Part shown: piece by piece, positions 57,694-64,000 of the stretch
How positions within the stretch are numbered: position 1 is the first letter of the stretch
How the letters are laid out: every line of letters starts with the position of its first letter
Assembly: GCA_003280485.1 (NCBI GenBank)
Contig: QCEU01000002.1
Location: 1 to 64,000, forward strand
Direction of reading: 5' to 3'
Source: Pelagibacteraceae bacterium AG-359-O02
GTDB lineage: Bacteria; Pseudomonadota; Alphaproteobacteria; Pelagibacterales; Pelagibacteraceae
DNA: 64,000 nt
Translations under genes and position numbers: made by a program
Notes under the pieces: model-generated
Database searches by the model: none
Seen by the model: the letters and a program-made list of their open reading frames with translations, nothing else
What the model was told of the DNA's origin: nothing

Positions 57694-58239
57694 TCAAATT
57701 TTTCTTAATTTAGAAGATGAAATATTGACCTTATTAAATTTTATAAATTTTAAGCTTTTCTTACTATATTTTTTAAAGCTTCTAGAAGTTAATGATTTAG
57801 CCTTATATCTGTCTCTATCAAATACTAGAATGTTACAAATAGATGAAATTAAATCAGAGTTTTTCCATTTATGAAAATTAATCAAACTATCTGCTCCCAT
57901 TATAAAATAAATATCAGTGTTTTTATTATTTTTTTTTATATGCTTTATAAGGTCAATTGTTCTATTTGATTTAATTTTATCCTCAAAATATTTTACTTTT
58001 ATAAATAGATTTTTTTTAGAAATTTTTTTTGCAAAATTAATTCTTTTATTTAAACTTAAACTACTTTTTCCTTTAAATGGATTTTTTTTGGTTACTGCCC
58101 AAATAATTTTATCAATATCAAATCTTTTTTTTGCCTCTTTAGAGATACTTAAATGTCCTTTATGTGCTGGATCAAAAGTGCCTCCAAGAATACCAATTTT
58201 TTTTTTATTTCCTTGTTTGTCCAGATCCATATATCTCAT
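57694..58239 (-). CDS. nadD: Nicotinate-nucleotide adenylyltransferase
   Basis: IGILGGTFDPAHKGHLSISKEA; IMGADSLINFHKW; ISSSKLRK. Confidence 0.92.
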   Translation of the reverse strand: MRYMDLDKQGNKKKIGILGGTFDPAHKGHLSISKEAKKRFDIDKIIWAVTKKNPFKGKSSLSLNKRINFAKKISKKNLFIKVKYFEDKIKSNRTIDLIKHIKKNNKNTDIYFIMGADSLINFHKWKNSDLISSICNILVFDRDRYKAKSLTSRSFKKYSKKSLKFIKFNKVNISSSKLRKI

Positions 58240-59448
58240 ATTTATAACTAACTAGCTGGTTTAGTCCAACAGGACCTCTTGGTGGAAGTTTATTTGTTGA
58301 AATTCCAACCTCACCACCAAAACCAAATTCTCCTCCATCAGCATACTGTGTTGAAGAATTATGAATAGCGATCGAACTTTTAATATTTTTTATAAAAAAT
58401 TTTGCAGAAATTTTATTATTTGTAATTATCGCATCAGTATGCATTGTTCCGTATTTATTAATATGATTTACTGCATCATTAATATTGTTTACTAATTTTA
58501 CAGATATTTTTGCAGATAAATGTTCCTTCGACCATGTTTTATTATTTGCTAATTTTGAATTCCCATTAAACAATTTAGAAATTTTTCTATCAGCATAAAT
58601 ATAGCAACCTCTTTCAGTGAGTTCATTTAATATCTCATTTACATTTTTAGATTTATTTTTATGTATTAAGAGTGTCTCAGTAGCTCCACAAATGCTAGTA
58701 TTGCGCAACTTAGCATTGATTAATATTTTTTTTGCCATTGAAAGATTAGCATCTTTATCAATATATGTATGACACATACCTTCAAGGTGACCAATTACAG
58801 GAACAGAGGATAAATCTTGAACTTTTTTTACAAGATTTTTTCCACCCCTTGGAATAATAACATCTATATATTTTGACATTTTTGACAGCATATAGTCGAC
58901 TAGTTTTCTATTTTTATTCTCTATAAACTGAACAAAATTCTTATTTATTTTATTTTTTTCTAAAGATTTTCTAAAAAGATCAGCTAAAATTTTATTACTA
59001 AAGTAAGCCTCTGACCCTCCTCTTAATATTACGCAGTTCCCAGATTTAAAACAAAGTGTGGACACATCCGAAGTAACATTTGGTCTACTTTCATAAATTA
59101 CACCAATAATACCAATTGGAATTGATACTTTCTTAAGTTTTAAGCCGTTTGGTCTTTTCCAGGTTTCTATATCAACATCTACTGGATCCTTAAATTTTGA
59201 AATAGTTTTAATTGACTTAATAATTGAGCTTATTTTGTCATTATTAAGAGCCAGTCTTTTAATTAAATTCTCTTTAAGTTTTTTAGATTTGGCAATTTTA
59301 ATATCTTTTGCGTTTTCGACCAAAATTTTGTTTTGGTTTTTTAAAATAAGTTGAATGTAATAATTTAATACTTTATTTTTTCTTTTATTACTTATTTTGT
59401 TTTGAAAAGCAATTTTTGCATTTAAACCAATTTTTTCTAAAGTTTTAC

Positions 59449-59452
<4 letters not shown>
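58205..59452 (-). CDS. proA: Gamma-glutamyl phosphate reductase
   Basis: VSIPIGIIGVIYESRPNVTSDVSTLCFKSGNCVILRGGSEA; FGFGGEVGISTNKLPPRGPVGLNQLVSYKYEIYGSGQTR. Confidence 0.95.
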
Positions 59453-61544
<2,092 letters not shown>

Positions 61545-61559
61545 TTAATTAGCTGTCTA

Positions 61560-61814
61560 CTAATTAGGCTTTACTGATACGTAAGTTCTGTCTGATTTGC
61601 TTTTTTTAAAAACAACTTTTCCTTTAACAACAGAAAAAATTGAATGGTCTTTACCCATCCCAACATTTTCTCCAGGAAAAATTTTAGTGCCTCTTTGTCT
61701 TACAATAATATTTCCAGGTATTACTAATTCACCACCATATTTTTTTACACCTAGTCTACGGCCTGCACTATCCCTTCCGTTTCTCGACGATCCACCTGCT
61801 TTTTTTGTTGCCAT
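61560..61814 (-). CDS. rpmA: 50S ribosomal protein L27
   Basis: [45 protein letters not shown]. Confidence 0.98.
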   Translation of the reverse strand: MATKKAGGSSRNGRDSAGRRLGVKKYGGELVIPGNIIVRQRGTKIFPGENVGMGKDHSIFSVVKGKVVFKKSKSDRTYVSVKPN

Positions 61815-61825
61815 AAATTACCTAT

Positions 61826-62236
61826 TTATTTTGAAGCCTCAGTTTTTTCTTTTTTAGCTTCTTTAACTACAACTTCCTTTTTTTTCATCTTTTCAGCCTC
61901 TGATAAAACTTTACCATCTTTTGAAAAAATTTTGTTAATTCTTATTAGTGAATACTGTTGTCTGTGTCCGTTTTTACGTCTTGAATTTTTTCTTCTTCTT
62001 TTTTTAAAAATTAGAACAGTTCTTTCTTTGCCATTTTTTAATAGTTCAGCTTCAACTTTCGCACCATCTACAGTTGGTGCACCTAATTCAATGCTCTTAT
62101 CATCTCCATAAGCTAAAATTTCATTAAATTCCACTTTAGTGGCTGGATTTGACTCAGCTAATTTTTCTATTTTAATTATTTCACCAGCTGAGACTTTGTA
62201 CTGTTTTCCACCTGTTTGTATAACTGCGTATGACAT
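61826..62236 (-). CDS. rplU: 50S ribosomal protein L21
   Basis: MSYAVIQTGGKQYKVSAGEIIKIEKL; FKKRRRKNSRRKNGHRQQYSLIRI. Confidence 0.97.
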   Translation of the reverse strand: MSYAVIQTGGKQYKVSAGEIIKIEKLAESNPATKVEFNEILAYGDDKSIELGAPTVDGAKVEAELLKNGKERTVLIFKKRRRKNSRRKNGHRQQYSLIRINKIFSKDGKVLSEAEKMKKKEVVVKEAKKEKTEASK

Positions 62237-62263
62237 TAACGACCCTAATTTTTAATTATCAGC

Positions 62264-62291
62264 AATATAGTCAGGGCCTTATTTTAGTCAA
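62264..62291 (-). promoter_or_regulatory. Sigma70-like promoter upstream of rplU-rpmA
   Basis: Minus strand TTGACT (62291-62286) - 16 nt - TATATT (62269-62264), about 28 bp upstream of the rplU ATG. Confidence 0.55.
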
Positions 62292-62301
62292 GCTGAATAA
62301 C

Positions 62302-63021
62302 CTAGAAATTATCCTTTAAATCTCTCAATTTTGAGAAGTTTTCAACATTTTTTGATCTTAAAAAAATATTAGTTTGTAGCTCTTCTTCAAGTGTCGATGG
62401 AATAGTTGGCTGGCCTTTGGCCAGACGATTTTTTATAAACTCAATTTTCGAAATTAAAGCTTTATTTTCTGGATCGTGTTTTAGGCAAAAATCTGAATTT
62501 TTTAATGTATATTCATGTCCACAATAAATTTCTGTCTCAATTGGTAAATTCTTTAACAACTGCAAAGAATTAAACATCTGTTCATGAGTGCCCTCAAACA
62601 CTCTTCCACAACCTAATGAAAATAATGTATCTCCAGAAAATAATGCATTTTCATTAAAAAAATAGAAACATATATGGCCTGAAGTATGCCCTGGAATATG
62701 AAAAACTTTTGCTTCAAATATACCGTCTTTCCAAGTTTCATCATTTTTTAAAGATATATCTATTTCAGGTATTCTATGTTTATCCTTATTAAAACCTATA
62801 ACCTTAGCATTATATAATTGCTTGAGCTCTTTATTGCCTCCAACGTGATCATAATGATGGTGAGTATTCATTATGAATCTTAATTTTAGATTAAGACTTT
62901 CAATCTTATTTATAATAGGCTCTGCTTCACTAGGATCAATTACAATGGTAGACTTTGTTAACTCATCAATTAATAAATATGAAAAATTATCTTCTAAACA
63001 TTTTACAATTTCTATTTTCAT
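62302..63021 (-). CDS. gloB: Hydroxyacylglutathione hydrolase (glyoxalase II)
   Basis: MNTHHHYDHVGGNKEL; FHIPGHTSGHICFYF; FSGDTLFSLGCGRVFEGTHEQMFNSLQ; YCGHEYTLKN. Confidence 0.94.
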   Translation of the reverse strand: MKIEIVKCLEDNFSYLLIDELTKSTIVIDPSEAEPIINKIESLNLKLRFIMNTHHHYDHVGGNKELKQLYNAKVIGFNKDKHRIPEIDISLKNDETWKDGIFEAKVFHIPGHTSGHICFYFFNENALFSGDTLFSLGCGRVFEGTHEQMFNSLQLLKNLPIETEIYCGHEYTLKNSDFCLKHDPENKALISKIEFIKNRLAKGQPTIPSTLEEELQTNIFLRSKNVENFSKLRDLKDNF

Positions 63022-63022
63022 T

Positions 63023-63619
63023 TTACTTTTCTAACAAAAAAATACCTAATTCAGATATTAGGTTTTTATATTTTAAATTTGAAGTTGTAATATTTGAAAT
63101 TTTCTCTCCATTTAAAGAAATTGATTTATAAATATTGACTCTTTTGTTGTTACAAAAATTAAAAAAGTCTTGAATTGTACACATATGAAGGTTGGGAGTA
63201 TTATACCATTGATAAGGTAAATATTTTGTAACTGGCATTTCTCCTTTTAATAGCAAATCTAATCTAACTTTCCAATGTCCAAAATTTGGAATTGTAACAA
63301 TTACCTTTTTTCCTACTCGTAATAAATTTTCAATAACATTTTCTGGGCTCATAAATGCTTGAAGAGTTTGACTTAATATTACGTAATCAAATGATAAATC
63401 TGGAAATTGCTTTAAATCATTCTCTGCGTTACCTTCAATAACAGCTAAACCTTTAGATAAACATTTTTTTACTTTTTCTTTAGAAATTTCAAGTCCTCTA
63501 ACATCTACCACTTTATTTTTTGATAGATATTCCATCAAAATTCCATCACCACATCCAACGTCCAAGACTCTTGATTTTTCCTCAATAAACTTAGAAATAA
63601 CTTTAAATTCTTCTTTCAT
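63023..63619 (-). CDS. metW: Methionine biosynthesis methyltransferase-fold protein MetW
   Basis: [24 protein letters not shown]-like [70 protein letters not shown]. Confidence 0.93.
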   Translation of the reverse strand: MKEEFKVISKFIEEKSRVLDVGCGDGILMEYLSKNKVVDVRGLEISKEKVKKCLSKGLAVIEGNAENDLKQFPDLSFDYVILSQTLQAFMSPENVIENLLRVGKKVIVTIPNFGHWKVRLDLLLKGEMPVTKYLPYQWYNTPNLHMCTIQDFFNFCNNKRVNIYKSISLNGEKISNITTSNLKYKNLISELGIFLLEK

Positions 63620-64000
63620 TAATATTAGAATAAGTTGTATTTAAATAATTTTTAATAGTGCTTAAAAAATCTGGTACGTCTAACAAAAAGGAATCGTGAC
63701 CTTTGTCAGTTTTAATTTCTACAAAACCAACATCAGCACCAATTGCATTAAGCGCTATTACAATATCTTTATTCTCAGAGGTTGGGTATAACCAATCAGA
63801 AGTAAAGGAAATGACGAAAAATTTTGTTTTGGTATCTTTAAATGCTTTGGAAAGGTTTCCTCCAAATTGTTTAGTTAAATCAAAATAATCCATCGCTCTG
63901 GTGATATACAAATAACTATTTGCATCGAATCTATCTACAAATACAGAACCTTGATATCTCAGATAACTCTCAATTTGAAAGTCAGCATCAAATCCAAATT
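63603..64000 (-). CDS. metX: Homoserine O-acyltransferase MetX, 5' part beyond window
   Basis: Frame open to window end ([41 protein letters not shown]); [21 protein letters not shown]; overlaps metW. Confidence 0.92.
   Translation of the reverse strand, partial: FGFDADFQIESYLRYQGSVFVDRFDANSYLYITRAMDYFDLTKQFGGNLSKAFKDTKTKFFVISFTSDWLYPTSENKDIVIALNAIGADVGFVEIKTDKGHDSFLLDVPDFLSTIKNYLNTTYSNINERRI

Overview
AT-rich, very gene-dense alphaproteobacterial chromosome window. Gene content and order (dmdA with dmdB/dmdC-like neighbours, asd-sdhCDAB-mmsA-mdh-sucCD-sucAB-lpd, atpHAGDC, rpsP-trmD-rplS, metX-metW) fit the SAR11 / Candidatus Pelagibacter lineage. Most of it is core metabolism: solute transport (a GlpSTPQV-like ABC operon and a TRAP operon), leucine biosynthesis, DMSP demethylation, the TCA cycle, ATP synthase F1, proline biosynthesis and ribosomal proteins. 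I saw no tRNA, rRNA, CRISPR array, phage or transposon. The strongest unexplained signal is a compact structured-RNA-like segment (about 23538-23641) immediately 5' of ffh, with three perfect hairpins (one GNRA-capped) and mutually exclusive alternative pairings. Other points of interest: five single-base frameshifts in four normally conserved genes (leuB, atpD, rppH twice, proB), four of which are consistent with a 5-to-6 nt A/T homopolymer expansion; matching 9-aa repeat tails on ribosomal proteins S16 and L19; an ABC ATPase pair with complementary degenerate motifs; and a TRAP large permease with a roughly 326-aa charged coiled-coil-like C-terminal extension. All family calls come from reading motifs; no database searches were run.
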